64,000 nt of DNA from Perkinsus olseni (Eukaryota; Perkinsozoa; Perkinsida; Perkinsidae): NCBI GenBank assembly GCA_013115135.1, contig JABANP010000173.1, forward strand, positions 33,795 to 97,794. Direction: 5' to 3'. Made by a program: the position numbers and the translations under genes. Below, in pieces: positions 35,041-46,403 of the stretch (the stretch's first letter is position 1; every line of letters starts with the position of its first letter). Below the pieces are notes generated by a model that did not search any database, had not been told where the DNA came from, and saw only the letters and a program-made list of their open reading frames with translations.

Positions 35041-37144
35041 GCAGCATTAATAATCGAACTTTCAACTATGTTAACCGAGACATCGATCAAGACGCGAATC
35101 GGCTCACCAGCTCCTCGTCCATTGCTGGAGGTCTCACGATTCGACTCTTAGGCTTTTGAGTTGATCTCGCGGATTTTTCGACCTGTCAAGGATTCCAGGC
35201 GATCCAATAACTAGCGATGAATATAGGAGGTCGGTAATAGGCAGATGACAGAGCAGACAACGGTTTCTAGCAGTTGTAATGATCGGGACTTGGCCCACCT
35301 TCGACCCTGGTGACTCCGGCTCCGCTCTGGCACCCGCCTTCTCGCGGCCTTCAGGAGCCGGCAGGGGTTGGCTCACCTAAGTGTGGGGTCTACAGCGTCT
35401 ACGAGACCCACCGAGTAATGTGGTTTCACCTGCCTCGATACCACGGTTTGAGCCCCCAGCCTTGTTGGTGGGGGAGTAAAGGAGCGGATGGTACTTGATC
35501 CAGCATGAAATAGCTGCTGAGGACCGTTGGTGAGCCTGATGCCCGTGGGAGTGAGGCTCCTCACACTCGCCCTGATGCACGGACGGATGGAGGCCACTGC
35601 TCATGCAAGGGGAAACCCCCGCAAGTCAGTCTTCCCTGCTGACCCCGCTGACGAACGGGAACGCGCCCGCACTCACCCGATAGTGGGTTGTTGCAGTTGA
35701 GGGAGAGGCTGTGGGCCCGGGAAGAGGGGTGGCCGAGGCACGCGCGAGGCTTCATTCAGATGCTGTGTAGCCTGCAGCTGTACCGTTGCGAACATCCTAG
35801 CGTAAAATTAAAACTAGATCAGGAAGCCTAAGGGTATGCCGCTGTGAGTAACTAGCTTTAATTCGGATCCAGGACTAAGACCATGTGACTCTGACAAACC
35901 ATTCGTACTGGACGGAACGAGAGGCCGCGAAGCAGCTTGGTAGATGCTTGATTGATCAAGGCATGCTAGGTGCATCAAGATCGTACTGAATCAGCAGTGC
36001 TGAGCATTCCCAGGAAAAATCTGGAAACGGTTGGCACCACTGGACTGTGACTCAACTTCGCGACAACGTCACCTGGACATCGTTTATCACTCTGTTATCT
36101 ACTATCACTCGAGTAGCCTTAGACGTAATTACCCGACAGAATTTAGCGAAATCCCGAAAGACAATCTACGAGAGCAGCAGTGATGCTCAGGGTGAATCGT
36201 CGTCGTAAGGTTCGCTGGCAGTTCAGTAAGGGAAGGGTCAGAGCTGAGCTTTCCATGCTTGCAAGAAGCAGAGCTCAATCATCTTCAAACTCAAGCGCCC
36301 CTCGAGCAGAAACCTAGTCGATCAATCTTTCGGAAAGGTCTCGTGCCAAGATACCAGTATAGTTCAAATGCATATCTAGGAAGCAGCGACATTAAAAATG
36401 GTGGTTCTCTGACCCAATACACAGCTGGGAGTTGCCCTTCAAGGAGGTTGAGTTGGGGTCTCGCTGGCGAACGTGATGATGCCCGACAGACATGTCAAAC
36501 GTACGCTGCCGAGAGAGAAATTGAGCTAGCTTATGCTGCAGTCACGCAAGGCCCTATGCTGTAGTACGCGAGAGTGGGTATGAAGAGCATGGCTCCAGCG
36601 AGACCTGCGGACCACGGCCTCCAGCCAGGCCGGCTCCGATCGTTAGCAAGCCCGGCGAATGGAGCCTCTATTGATGATCCGTGCCATCCTCCCCGGAATG
36701 GGGCCTTGCCTCACAGCCAAGACATTGAAACAATACCATCGCCCACTCCCTGACACAGATACTAAGTCTCAGGTTACAACGATAGTAGCAGGCGCACAAG
36801 AGAAGAACCGTAAGACATTACGATAACCCGTAGCTTAGTGATGATATCTGTCAGAGGGGACTAGAGCATACTGACAACGCTGTTCTTCTGTGTTCGGAAG
36901 CAATTAATCGCTGTATAGCGTGAGACATGAGGATCAGGGGTTGCTACGGCCAAGACATCCTACTAACCATCGTAATCAGCGGCTATCGTGACCCCACCAC
37001 TTTAACACGAGCATTTCTCTTCCGGCGACGGCGCCGCGTTACGCGCTCGGTTCGAGTATTCCCCCACGCTATCTCACTTCCAACACTCAAGTATTGCGAT
37101 GCGCTGATGCTCCACAATGTTGCGTTCCCATAATAGTCTCCGTT
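35041..37144. other. Interval without a supported gene
   Basis: Contains an ORF at 36259-36564 (101 codons, no domain) and a GC-rich stretch (about 35300-35760) with several short inverted repeats that could fold. I found no tRNA, rRNA or spliced-leader signature. Confidence 0.4.
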
Positions 37145-37157
37145 CGCCAGTGGCGAC
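37145..37157. promoter_or_regulatory. CGCCNNTGGCGAC motif upstream of the nuclease gene
   Basis: CGCCAGTGGCGAC lies 348 bp before the nuclease start codon. Two further copies of CGCCNNTGGCGAC occur at 62108 and 63906, each upstream of a predicted gene start. The partly palindromic form suggests a protein-binding site; role not shown. Confidence 0.3.
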
Positions 37158-37492
37158 GCCACGAGCTCTTGCGTGGCGACATACTAACACGTAGCGAACG
37201 GAATGGACTTCAGTAAAATGACCTCACTCGGCCGGATAGGTGGCGAGCCTTGGCAACGTACGAATCGCCCAGAAAGGCGGGCTCTCTTGACTGCGCCCGA
37301 GTAGGCATTTCCGTTGGAGACATCGTTGAAGGCGAGGCTGCTAGTAACAGCCCCCTGTCTTCGAAAGCTGAGAGCTGACATTTCGTTACTTCTAGGGGCT
37401 TTGTTCTTCTTCTCGTCTCCTCCTAGGAAGCAGCTCCTTGCTCTCATTCCGCAGTTGTTCTTCTTGCTGTACCCGACAGCTCTCTTTCCGAA

Positions 37493-38662
37493 ATGAGCCC
37501 TCGTATCATCGCTTCGGGAATATCTCTGGCTGTAGTAGTACGCGGTTGGAACCAAGACGTTCACTATGCTAGTGCTAAGCTAGCAGAGGACCTTCTCGAC
37601 GAAGGAGCGCTTGATGCTCTCCTTCAGAAGCGCGGTGACCTCACCTACTATATCAACTGGCCGGATGCGAATCATCGTGCTGGGTCGATGTCAGGCGATC
37701 CGAATAGGTTCGGCTGGTCTCTATTCAGCCACTTCGTAAACTCCGAGCCCGGGGAGCCCTACGACCCTGTGAAGGCTCGCGAAACAAAAACGGTCAACGA
37801 GAAGGGCGAGTCACGAGAGACTCCAAATGCCGTGAACTCGATGATTCACTTCCACGATAAATTGCTGCACTATAAGAGCTTCGAGCTACTGGATTACGTT
37901 AGTGAAAAGATGAAGGCGGCGGACAAGGCTTTGTATGATGCCCAGCCTGTCAATTTCTTGAAGAATACCGTGCTTGAGAGGTTCAAGCGCGAAGCCACGT
38001 ACTCAATTTCTCACTACTTCCAAGATATACATAACCCCTTCCACTGTGCCGATGCTCATGATATGGGCGGCTTCAAGCATACTATGGTGTGCCAGTTTTG
38101 CGAAGATAGGTTGAAGAAGACAAACATCCATTCCGTGTGGGATGCTGATATGTTTGATCATGAACTGAGGGAGGCCTTCGAGTATGACTATGTCGATCAG
38201 ATGGAGAACTTCGAGTTGGACCGATATCCCTTCGCCCAGAAACTATACTCCATGGTGAAGGAGAGGCACGATCGTCTCCGAGAAACTAATCCTGAGCAGT
38301 TGGAAGGATGGACTGAACAATGCAGCGGCGATTTCGGACGCTGCATCGACACCGCGGTTGGCGAGACGAGAAAGTTTTATGTTGATAATGAGAAGGAATT
38401 GTATGCCGGGGAAAAAGACGGTGTTGTCACTAAGGCGTATCTTGATAAGTATTTGGAGAAGGCGTTCGAGCAGGTAATCAAGGCAAGTGTCCGTCTAGCT
38501 GCGGCACTGAATAAGATGGCTAAGGACCTCAGTGAGACCAAAGGAGAGAAGCAACGAGACGAACCTGCGCCAACATCGCCCCCACCTAAAATGAGAGCCA
38601 GCCGAAGCCCCGCGAGAGAACGGTCCAGAAGCCGTTCAAGGTCTCCAGTAAAAAAGCACTGA
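37493..38662 (+). CDS. S1/P1-type zinc-dependent nuclease, secreted, with RS-rich tail
   Basis: 389-residue intronless ORF. Residues 1-18 form a hydrophobic signal-peptide-like segment ending before Trp19. In the S1/P1 family the mature protein begins with a zinc-binding Trp and has His six residues in; here W19 and H24 fit exactly (WNQDVHY). Other expected zinc ligands: Asp in INWPDANH, His in LFSHF, HYFQDIHNPFH (His, Asp at +4, His at +10), and NIHSVWD (His, Asp at +4). The fold therefore looks intact and should cleave single-stranded nucleic acid; related zinc phospholipase C is less likely. Length past the core is unusual: a Lys/Glu-rich stretch is followed by a Ser-Arg repeat tail (about 365-389), odd for a secreted enzyme. 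Start chosen because the signal peptide follows directly. Confidence 0.85.
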   Translation: MSPRIIASGISLAVVVRGWNQDVHYASAKLAEDLLDEGALDALLQKRGDLTYYINWPDANHRAGSMSGDPNRFGWSLFSHFVNSEPGEPYDPVKARETKTVNEKGESRETPNAVNSMIHFHDKLLHYKSFELLDYVSEKMKAADKALYDAQPVNFLKNTVLERFKREATYSISHYFQDIHNPFHCADAHDMGGFKHTMVCQFCEDRLKKTNIHSVWDADMFDHELREAFEYDYVDQMENFELDRYPFAQKLYSMVKERHDRLRETNPEQLEGWTEQCSGDFGRCIDTAVGETRKFYVDNEKELYAGEKDGVVTKAYLDKYLEKAFEQVIKASVRLAAALNKMAKDLSETKGEKQRDEPAPTSPPPKMRASRSPARERSRSRSRSPVKKH

Positions 38663-39283
38663 GGATAGCGCATCAGGTGACGACGAGGAGTGAGGCTACC
38701 AACGCGGACGATATAGACGTTATTTTCTACTAATGCTATTTTATATTTATCAAATGAAGCGAAACGTTGTACGACCAATGCATGTATCGTAATTCGACCA
38801 CAACAAAAGCGCTGTCCGCCGCTAAGCCAGAAAAATATACTTACCTACTAACGTGTATCAATGAAGGAGTTTACGAAAGTGCTATTGTTCACGGGGCCAA
38901 CATTTGGGCCTCTTTTCGGACCTTTTCTGCCAATATATGTATCCTTACTGCGAGTTCCTCGCTCATGCAGCTCACTAAGAGTATATTCATCGAGCTGAAG
39001 TGTTTGCTGTTATGCTGATCATACCCTGGCATGATGGTATCCTTTATCAATATGGATCTGTGCACTGACTGTCAAGTCCCTGTGTAGTTGCGTTGATCGT
39101 TTCCAATGGCAAATACGCACTCACCTTCCCGGGCATCAGACTCTCTTTTTCGGTGGAATCTACGGGGGGGGAATTATGCTGCACGGCTGGGCGCTAAAAA
39201 CAGTACATGCGGAACCACAAGTAGCAGATGGCAGTTCTTCGGATAGACTCTGCCCGAATTCTGCGCGTCAAAATGACTCCGGG
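38663..39283. other. Intergenic interval
   Basis: 3' flank of the nuclease gene, with AT-richer DNA (about 38720-38760) that could include its polyadenylation region. No gene recognised. Confidence 0.4.
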
Positions 39284-39505
39284 CCTCTACAGTATGAGAT
39301 TAGGGAAGATGATCTTACCTCCCTCAACTTCCTCATCGGCCCCCGCGTTCTGACCAAGCACACTAACGGTAGCGCGGCCAGACTCGTCAAAGTCAACACT
39401 GAAGCTTTGCCCGTGGTGCCACCCAAACCCTCCTCAGGCGCTGCTGGTAGTACTCGAAGTTGCAGTTGCTTCAGTAGTAGTCACGGTAGTTGTGGCTGGT
39501 ATTAG
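39284..39505 (-). pseudogene. Relic of the mucin-like gene's C-terminal region
   Basis: The minus strand encodes a degenerate copy of the C-terminal domain of the mucin-like protein at 45456-46403. About 200 bp align with 45590-45800, including the stretches encoding SFSVDFDESGRATVSVLG and the end of the Thr/Ser region. The glycine/cysteine stretch before SFSVDF is shortened, the repeat array is missing, and the end after about 39300 does not match. No signal peptide or start remains. Best read as a partial duplicate that has decayed. Confidence 0.75.
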
Positions 39506-39805
39506 AGCGCTTCTAGGCACACGGATCCTCCGTGACAACGGCTACGCCAACGAAGATGTGAACGCATTGGCAAGGAAAGGCAACAAGCGGGGGAATGCAT
39601 TGATTACTTTCAAGACAAGAGGGTAGCCTTATTCAAATTAAGGCATCAATAGTTGTCGTTTGTAGCAAATATCTGTTAGACGAGACATGCTCATGTACCA
39701 GTAACTGTATCTGCTCCATAGGGTACAATACAATCGATGGTTGTTGTCTCGTCACCATGGAGAACCCGCGTCTCAAAACGCGACACCCGGTGCTATCATG
39801 CGACG

Positions 39806-41731
39806 TCAGAGGAACGAACAGTCGCTTTTGGGTCGCCGCCGATGAGAGGCACTCTCGATGAACGGCAGAAGGCTCCCGTTAGTGACACTCTGATTCTTCA
39901 TTGTTGCTGCTGTCACTTGGGACTCCACGCGCTTCTGAGTCGCGATGGCGTTGTACTTGTCGAGAGCGTGGAGGGCGTCACGAGCATGCTGAGACCAAGC
40001 CATGAAGAGCTAGCATCAGCTACGACAACCACAAGTGCGTATCATTATTCTTTATTTCCTCGCTAACAGCGTGTCGAGGAAACAATAGAGTGGGACGAGC
40101 GAGTGATGAAGCGACCTCACCATGTCGGCGGCTTCCGCTTGATGTCGAACCTCTCGAGCAGAGCTAGCTGCTGACTGGCAGGCCTTGGAAGCAATGGCTT
40201 CCGGCGCTGTGGAATAGTGTTGTTGCAGCGCTAGGCTGCTGGCCACTTCCTTCATGGCGAATCTGCAGTAAGAACACGGTGCTCTCTCCGTTCGGTTACA
40301 TCTTCTCGCACCTTATACCACTCTTTGCGTAAATCGCTTGCAGCACCTTCTGTTCGATACCCTTAGCACGGAGACCAATCTTCGCAAACTCGGCAGCGTG
40401 CCGGAGCGCCGTTTCAGCCTGAAAATTTTCCTCCACATTTCCACCGTCTCTCGCCCACTTTCTCGAGCTCTTTCTCCGGTATGCCGCTCTCAACGGCACT
40501 CTTCCTCGCATGCATCACGCTGTCAGCGATAGTGGCCTGCTCTGAGATCTTCGCCGCTGGCCTGTGTGCGAGGATCATTGCCTAAGAGTGACGTGTTGGT
40601 AGCAATACTAGCTGCTCTCTTTATAGGAGTGACAATGCTGAGCATTCTTACGTCCGCTGCTGCATGAGAGTGTTCACTCGCGCGTGTTAAATGTTGGCTG
40701 TGTATCAGGGCATTAAGCATTTGGCCGCCAGAGCCGGTTTCTCCGGCAATCGCTGAAAACGGATTGCACTGTATGAGGATTTGCGCGTACACCCTTTTAG
40801 AGGGACGAATGAGATGGTACTGAGTACTATGACATCAGCGTCAGAGTCGTTGTGAAACGAAATCGAAGAAGCCAGAGGATGCCTACAATGGAGACTTTGC
40901 GACGAATCTTGGGCTCGAGTCAAGTTGGTAGCCACCGAGGATTCAGATATGGAGCCTCGGACCATGTGTAGCATCTAAGGGCCACGACGAGCTCGACATA
41001 CCGAGTTTGTCAGATCCGAAAAGAAAGCTGCCAGGCCTGTCGGAGATCCCTAGTGAGGGAGCCTTGGAGACCCAGAGAATGTGGCTGAAGGCGGAGAAAG
41101 AGATACTCTAATATCATCCAGAGTGAAGATACTGCGTGAAGTGAGAAGGGATTTAACGGGGTGGGATGCTCATAGCAGGTCGCACTCTGTCCGCCAAGTC
41201 TCGTGTCCGGTCCAACAAAGCGGTAATAGAGTTCAGTCGATCGGACTCGTAGTTCTTCACGTGGCTCAGATCATCAGCGGCTCTGGTCGCGTCCCTGACT
41301 ATAAACAGCCATGCGGGTATTGATACAAGAGCAGTCCATCGAGACCTCGAGAACGCCCTCGATGGAAGCGCTATTTTCATGTATCATAGTGGCAGTGCTG
41401 AATGTGTACATCTTACGCAGAAGGCACGCGAGGATTTCAATTAATTCTGGCCAGCTTATTTAATAGGCTTATTCCACCGTGGAGACGATTTCACCTGTAA
41501 GTTGCAGACTTCTGTTTATCCCACTCGGATGCATGCCGCTCTCGGCACGTGATGCGTCTTGTCTTGCTTGGAGAAGCTTATGTTCAACAATGCCGAACAA
41601 TTTGCATTTTGCTGAGGGAGAACAGATCGCCCGCACATGTACGATGCAACGACGGAGTAAGTGGAACAGGACCTCAATCGACTAGCTACAGATCTGTTGC
41701 TGTGAGCATCAGGAAGGCGCTTACTGGCCAT
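39806..41731 (-). CDS. Tentative multi-exon minus-strand gene (helical segments)
   Basis: Several minus-strand frames look like exons. One ends at 40121 before a GTGAGG donor and encodes an Ala/Ser/Glu-rich helix (KEVASSLALQQHY to HQAEAADM). Another near 40296-40511 encodes EIGLRAKGIEQKVLQ-like helical sequence. Upstream, 41153-41380 has DLSHVKNYESDRLNSITALL and 41516-41731 a basic Ser-rich frame. Downstream, 39806-40003 has DALHALDKYNAIATQKR. I could not complete the joins or find ends; these may belong to more than one gene. Confidence 0.3.
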
Positions 41732-42593
41732 GTAAGAATCGAGCAGACGATGGAGCGTCCGCGCTAGAGCCTCTTCCTCGTTGGCAGCCGCTGCAGCACT
41801 GTCTGCTAGCTGTAGGCTGTGTGACCCGGACTTGTAGGCGTGATGGCTGAATGCTCAGTAACGACAGGGGCCGCGATTCCGTACACTGATATCACATCGC
41901 GCTAGCTCTGGCCGATGATGTTGATACCCAGGCAGCATCTCGGAACCCTACACCCTGTCCTAGGTCCTGCGACCGAGGAGGACTGTACTCGTCGAGAAGG
42001 AGCTATCAACGACTCACAGTAATATCAAAAGCTGAGCATTTATCGTCATGAGGCTGATGGTGCGCCATGGTGGGAAAAACGATGAACGCTGATGCGGACC
42101 CAACAGCAGAGTGCCGAGCTCGAGACGAACGCAACCGAGTGGGCGAGGGGCCAAACAGAAGGAGGGCATCGGCTCACGGTGCACCAGGGAGTACGGGATA
42201 TCGGAAGCGCTAGTGAGCGAGTGCTTCTCCCGTCCAGACTTGTGATAATCCAAAGGTGGTCTCACTTTCTTCAATCACGCGGATCCCGTCCCCCCTAGCA
42301 GCAACTCTCGTGCAAGTAACAGGCAGTCCATTGACACAGCTAACGCAACAAGCATCATGGGAACGGAAGACGGAAACACGAAGCCTCATGCCACAGACGC
42401 CGCAGAAGTCGTAAGAACTACTTTGGTAGATTATGAGGCGTCAAGGGATGGTAGGCCATAAGTCTATCGACAGCGGGGACTCTCGGCTCCTTATCGATCT
42501 TGTAAACTCCCCATCTGACGTGAGCAACAAGTCAGAGACCCCGAAAGACATGACATGCGAAGGAGGGAACCTTTGTCGAATAACGCTCGTTGC

Positions 42594-43040
42594 TTACTTC
42601 ACTTTCATCCGCTGAAGCTTCTTCTTGAGGGCTCTCTTACGCCGCTCGTCATACGCATAGAGGAGTTGCCTGCGGTTCTGCTCAGCCTTCCCTTCACGCG
42701 ACATCCGCTGGTGTATTTGATACGGCCCTGCCCAGACATACCTGTTGTGGCAGTATTAAGATATCAGAGTGAAATGACTTGTGAAGACTCACGGTGGTAG
42801 GCCAGCCTCCAGCCTCATCATATTGTATCTTCGCCTCAGTAAAGCCAGCTCCCTCCCAAGTCGAGGCTCCAAACTCATAACACCTAAGCCAACCTCACCC
42901 ATGCCGAGAAGTCTCCGGTGTCTCGTTGTGTCTGTAAGATGACGGTAAACGACGACTTACCGAATTTCTGAGGGATCGCCTGCCACCGAACTTGGTATCC
43001 TTCTGAGTACATGTGACGCTTGTAGTACCACCATTGATAC
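42594..43040 (-). CDS. Basic protein, three 3' exons with a 29-nt intron
   Basis: Exons on the minus strand: 43040-42961 (or starting slightly upstream), 42931-42793 and 42741-42594 (TAA). The joins are in phase and canonical: GTAAGT...TTACAG spans only 29 nt (42932-42960) and GTGAGT...AACAG 51 nt. The joined peptide is aromatic and basic at its start (YQWWYYKRHMY), then Arg-rich (RLGRELALLRRRYNMMRLE), ending in a Lys/Arg helix (DERRKRALKKKLQRMKVK). That composition would suit a ribosomal or RNA-binding protein, possibly organellar, but I do not recognise the family. The 5' part is not found; a minus ORF at 43138-43335 may be an earlier exon. Confidence 0.6.
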
Positions 43041-44536
43041 CTGTTGCGATGGTCCAAGACACGAGGGAGCGGTCAAGGGCATTCTTGAACACTCTGATGA
43101 CCTGTAGTTCCTGTTTCGGGGCCGTCGGTCAAGTCTGTCACGTTCGTAAGAGCCGATTGACTTCACCACTCGGACATCGAGCAGTCGCGGAGAGTACCGA
43201 GGGAACTGCGAGGAATATCGAATCCTTCTCAGTAGCGTCGAGGACTCGCCAGATGGAACAGCTAAGCAGATCACTGCACCCCAGAGCCACGGCCATACCG
43301 TCCGGAGGCTCAGCGTAGAAGAGAAGGAGGAGCATGGGCTGGCGGCGCGGCTGCTACCGTCTGTTCCACTGTTATCCCGTCATAGGAGTTCTTCAGCGTA
43401 AAAGTGCTATCTAGCAGCTTGTTAGCTGTCCGGATGACGTAACCCTGACATCAAAGCCGAAATCAATCCAAGGCGACTACAATTGTCTTCCAACACAGTA
43501 AGAAACCCCCGCTCTTATGATTCTTAGGGCGTTAAGGTTTGAAGAGTTTGGGATTTGGAAGAGGCTCCCGGCGATTGGTTACTTGGTGATACTATTATCA
43601 CGGTCATTCTACTAACGACGTCTCTACTACTACAATATCCAGCAATTGAGAGCACCGAACCCCCTCATGCCTGGAAGGTCCCGAAAGTCTTCTTGCTCCG
43701 GCTGATCTCATAGCGAACTTCCACTAGGTCTCCAAGGTTAATCCTCGGCATCTGATTAATACCAAAGCACGTCATTCAGATTTTCACTGAGTCTTCCCAG
43801 TACAGTGAAGGTGCGCTTCTTTTTCATGTCATCAATCTCCTTCAACTTGAGATGCTCCATTAACGTCTTACAGTACCTGTGAGGCAGTCACTATTGATGC
43901 TACCAAGAGCCCCTCAGTCACTCGGGTGTGATAGGCTCCTGCTTGACATTAGGGGGCCAATTTTTAGAAGTGACGGGATTGTCGACAGTGAAAACTTTCT
44001 GAGAGGCTTCCGAAGGTCGGGCCCGAGCACCTAGACACCGCCATACTACCAATACCAGGCTAACAGCATCATAGGCCGCCATTACGCATCTCCCTCACCG
44101 AACTGAGCAGACTGCACAGTCGATGCCGGGTGGGGGGCTCTATTCGGATAAGCATGAGAACAACTGTCCAGCCTGCGACGCCCTCTCGAGTGAGCTAATA
44201 TCGAATTACCCATATGCACGCGAGAGAGAAGCGTGCGTGAGCGTCGTCAGACGGAAACAGTCATGTCTGCGCAGGTTGAACAAACGCCTTGTGGGTGTGG
44301 TTCCTGGCCCCGGTTCGATCCCCGCACCTTGCATTTATGACTCTTACAAATTACTACTGTTTTTCCGAGTTCTTTCCGCTGCCCTCTACTGATGGCAGCA
44401 ATGGCTCGAGTTTTCATCCCCCTTTTCCATCTAGCCCGTATGCTCTCTCATTTCAACGCTGATGTTGTCTTCGGACCCCACACAGGCCCGCTCTAAACCA
44501 GGACCCCACTACTAGGATTGTCTCATCAGTGTTGTC
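43041..44536. other. Interval without a supported gene
   Basis: Upstream of the basic-protein exons there is one possible minus-strand exon (43138-43335, hydrophobic N terminus). From 43340 to 44500 I see only short ORFs, including 44123-44392, with no domain. A GGTTCGATCC box at 44312 has no tRNA fold around it. Confidence 0.4.
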
Positions 44537-45112
44537 ATGTCTGCCGAAGGCGTCTATACCTCTGGGAGAAGATCAGCGATGTCTCCATCGATGGAGCGTC
44601 TCATTCGGGAAGAAAATGCGAAGAAAAAAAATGGGCGGCCGTATGAGCGAAGCTCGGGGAATTCTCATCACCCCCACCACGACAGTCCTACTAGATCGCG
44701 GACTCCGGATGCGCGATTGGAAAGGAATGCTTCGGCGGCGCTGACTGGTGCGGAGAAGGAAGCTCCAATTTTGGAGACACAAGTTTCTCAGCTGGAGGCT
44801 CGATGCAGTGCAGTACAACGGCAGTTGAGATCGACAGCACAGAGCTTGACGGCGGTCTGTATGCTCTTCTACTGGCTTGTTAGAGAGGTGGCCTCCGGCG
44901 ATGCCGGGCCTGGCCCGAAGGAGTCTTTGAACAGTAGAGCGATAAAGATAATATTAGATTACGTAACACCAGTGAGACAGGCGAGCGAAGGTCTTTTGGA
45001 CATGTGGAGCCACTTCTACTACAGAGGAGACCTGTCGCATGCCGACGCCAAGCAGCAGAGTGAGGGACGTCAGCTCACGTCAGGAGGACATCAGCTAGCA
45101 CCTACGCCCAAG
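44537..45112 (+). CDS. Coiled-coil protein, first exon
   Basis: ATG 44537 opens a frame running to a consensus GTGAGT donor at 45113. The 192-residue exon product has a basic, Ser/Pro/His-rich N terminus, a short coiled-coil (about 78-105, AEKEAPILETQVSQLEARC), a hydrophobic stretch (TAVCMLFYWLV) and a helical C-terminal half. Upstream of 44537 the frame lacks clear coding character. The following exon was not identified. Function unknown. Confidence 0.5.
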
Positions 45113-45455
45113 GTGAGTGCACACTCTAGTTGCTATCAATTATCCGACCATGCGAAGCGACTGGTCACGTTTTCCGATTCATAATTGAAATGCTAAGTCT
45201 TCAGTGGAGCCTATGAACTTGCTCCACTTGGTTGAGCCTTGTCGTTGATATCACTGGTGAGCAGCCCCATGACTCCAGGATAGCCTCTCATGCAACTCAA
45301 CACCACCACTACGTTCTGCTCCGAGGCACAGATCCTATGCCACGGAATGCAAGCTAGTCACAATGAGAGTAAACACGTTAAGAAAAAAGAGACGTCAGAA
45401 ACCCTAGAATAGGTCAGAAAAAGGCAGTGATGGAAGTGTAGTCTACACTTGAGAC

Positions 45456-46403
45456 TTAACAGCTAGTAAGAGTAGTATCGATGAGGAGACCTGCCTTGAT
45501 GTGAATCTCAGTGGGGCTAATGATGGTGCCTTTGATACTCTTGATGTAGAGACCATCTATTAAGCTCTGCAGTATGGGGTCGTAGTTAGAAAAGATGATC
45601 TCACCTCCCTCAACTTCATAATCAGCCCCCGCCTTCTGACCTAGCACACTAACAGTAGCGCGGCCAGACTCGTCAAAGTCAACACTGAAGCTTTGCCCGT
45701 AGAGCTCGCCGCAGTAGTTACCACCAAACCCTCCAGACGCGCTGCTGGTAGTACTCGAAGTTTTAGTTGCTTTAGTGGCCTCAGTAGTAGTGCTGGTGGG
45801 AGAGCCAACCTCTGCAGTGGTGCTGCTAGTTGAGCCAACCTGAGCAGTAGTGCTGGTCGAAGGGACGGTCTCTGTAGTGCTGGTCGAAGGGACGGCCTCA
45901 GTAGTGCTGGTCGAAGGGACGGCCTCAGTAGTGCTGGTCGAAGGGACGGCCTCAGTAGTGGTGGTCGAAGGGACGGCCTCAGTAGTGGTGGTCGAAGGGA
46001 CGGCCTCAGTCGTGTGGGTCGAAGGGACGGCCTCTGTAGTGGTGGTCGATGGGACAGCCTCTGTAGTGGTGGTCGATGGGACGGCCTCTGTAGTGGTGGT
46101 CGATGGGACGGCCTCTGTAGTGGTGCTAGTCGAGCCAGCGTCTGTAGTGGTGACTATCGGAGTACTCACCGTGCCACAAGCGATGGCTTCACCTCGGCAG
46201 TCAGAGTCAGTCGGCTGGAAGCAGACTGAACCATCTGACTTCTTCGCCAAACCAAAACAGACGGGGTTACTCAACCATAACTTGCAATACGACCCGAACT
46301 TGGAGTCACTACACTCGCTGACATAAGAGCACATCTGAGCACGCAGGTCCTCAGTGGAGGCAGCGGCGAGTAGGGGGACAAGGACGATGAAATTGAAGCG
46401 CAT
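45456..46403 (-). CDS. Secreted mucin-like protein with 9-residue Thr/Ser/Pro repeats
   Basis: 315 residues from the Met at 46403, chosen because it begins a good signal peptide (MRFNFIVLVPLLAAA). A Met 20 codons upstream would put a hydrophobic extension before it. After the signal comes a Cys-rich segment (about 18-80, eight Cys), then tandem nonapeptides of the form TTTTEAVPS (about ten units plus variants), expected to be heavily O-glycosylated. A folded C-terminal domain follows, with YCGELYGQSFSVDF and a beta-rich pattern to the final Cys. The domain is not one I can name. A decayed partial duplicate lies at 39284-39505. The gene is divergent from the + strand coiled-coil gene, with a shared upstream region of about 340-500 bp. 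Confidence 0.8.
   Translation of the reverse strand: MRFNFIVLVPLLAAASTEDLRAQMCSYVSECSDSKFGSYCKLWLSNPVCFGLAKKSDGSVCFQPTDSDCRGEAIACGTVSTPIVTTTDAGSTSTTTEAVPSTTTTEAVPSTTTTEAVPSTTTTEAVPSTHTTEAVPSTTTTEAVPSTTTTEAVPSTSTTEAVPSTSTTEAVPSTSTTETVPSTSTTAQVGSTSSTTAEVGSPTSTTTEATKATKTSSTTSSASGGFGGNYCGELYGQSFSVDFDESGRATVSVLGQKAGADYEVEGGEIIFSNYDPILQSLIDGLYIKSIKGTIISPTEIHIKAGLLIDTTLTSC
45852..46140 (-). repeat. 27-bp coding minisatellite
   Basis: Units of 27 bp on the + strand around GTCGAAGGGACGGCCTC, each encoding one nonapeptide on the minus strand. About ten units are visible, the last three with GTCGATGGGAC. The even length keeps the frame, so copy number can change without breaking the protein. Confidence 0.9.

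Noticed and set aside
35300..35760. Structured noncoding RNA (SRP, RNase P or spliced-leader gene)
   Set aside because: The stretch is GC-rich with short inverted repeats but none of the conserved cores of those RNAs is present.
44270..44340. Possible tRNA gene (GGTTCGATCC at 44312)
   Set aside because: T-stem pairing fails and no cloverleaf can be drawn upstream.
45850..46140. CRISPR-like array
   Set aside because: Units are contiguous 27-bp coding repeats without unique spacers, in a eukaryotic gene.
45850..46326. 158-codon + ORF of Val/Glu/Gly repeats
   Set aside because: It is the reverse-strand reading of the mucin repeat; the minus strand has the signal peptide and Cys-rich domains.
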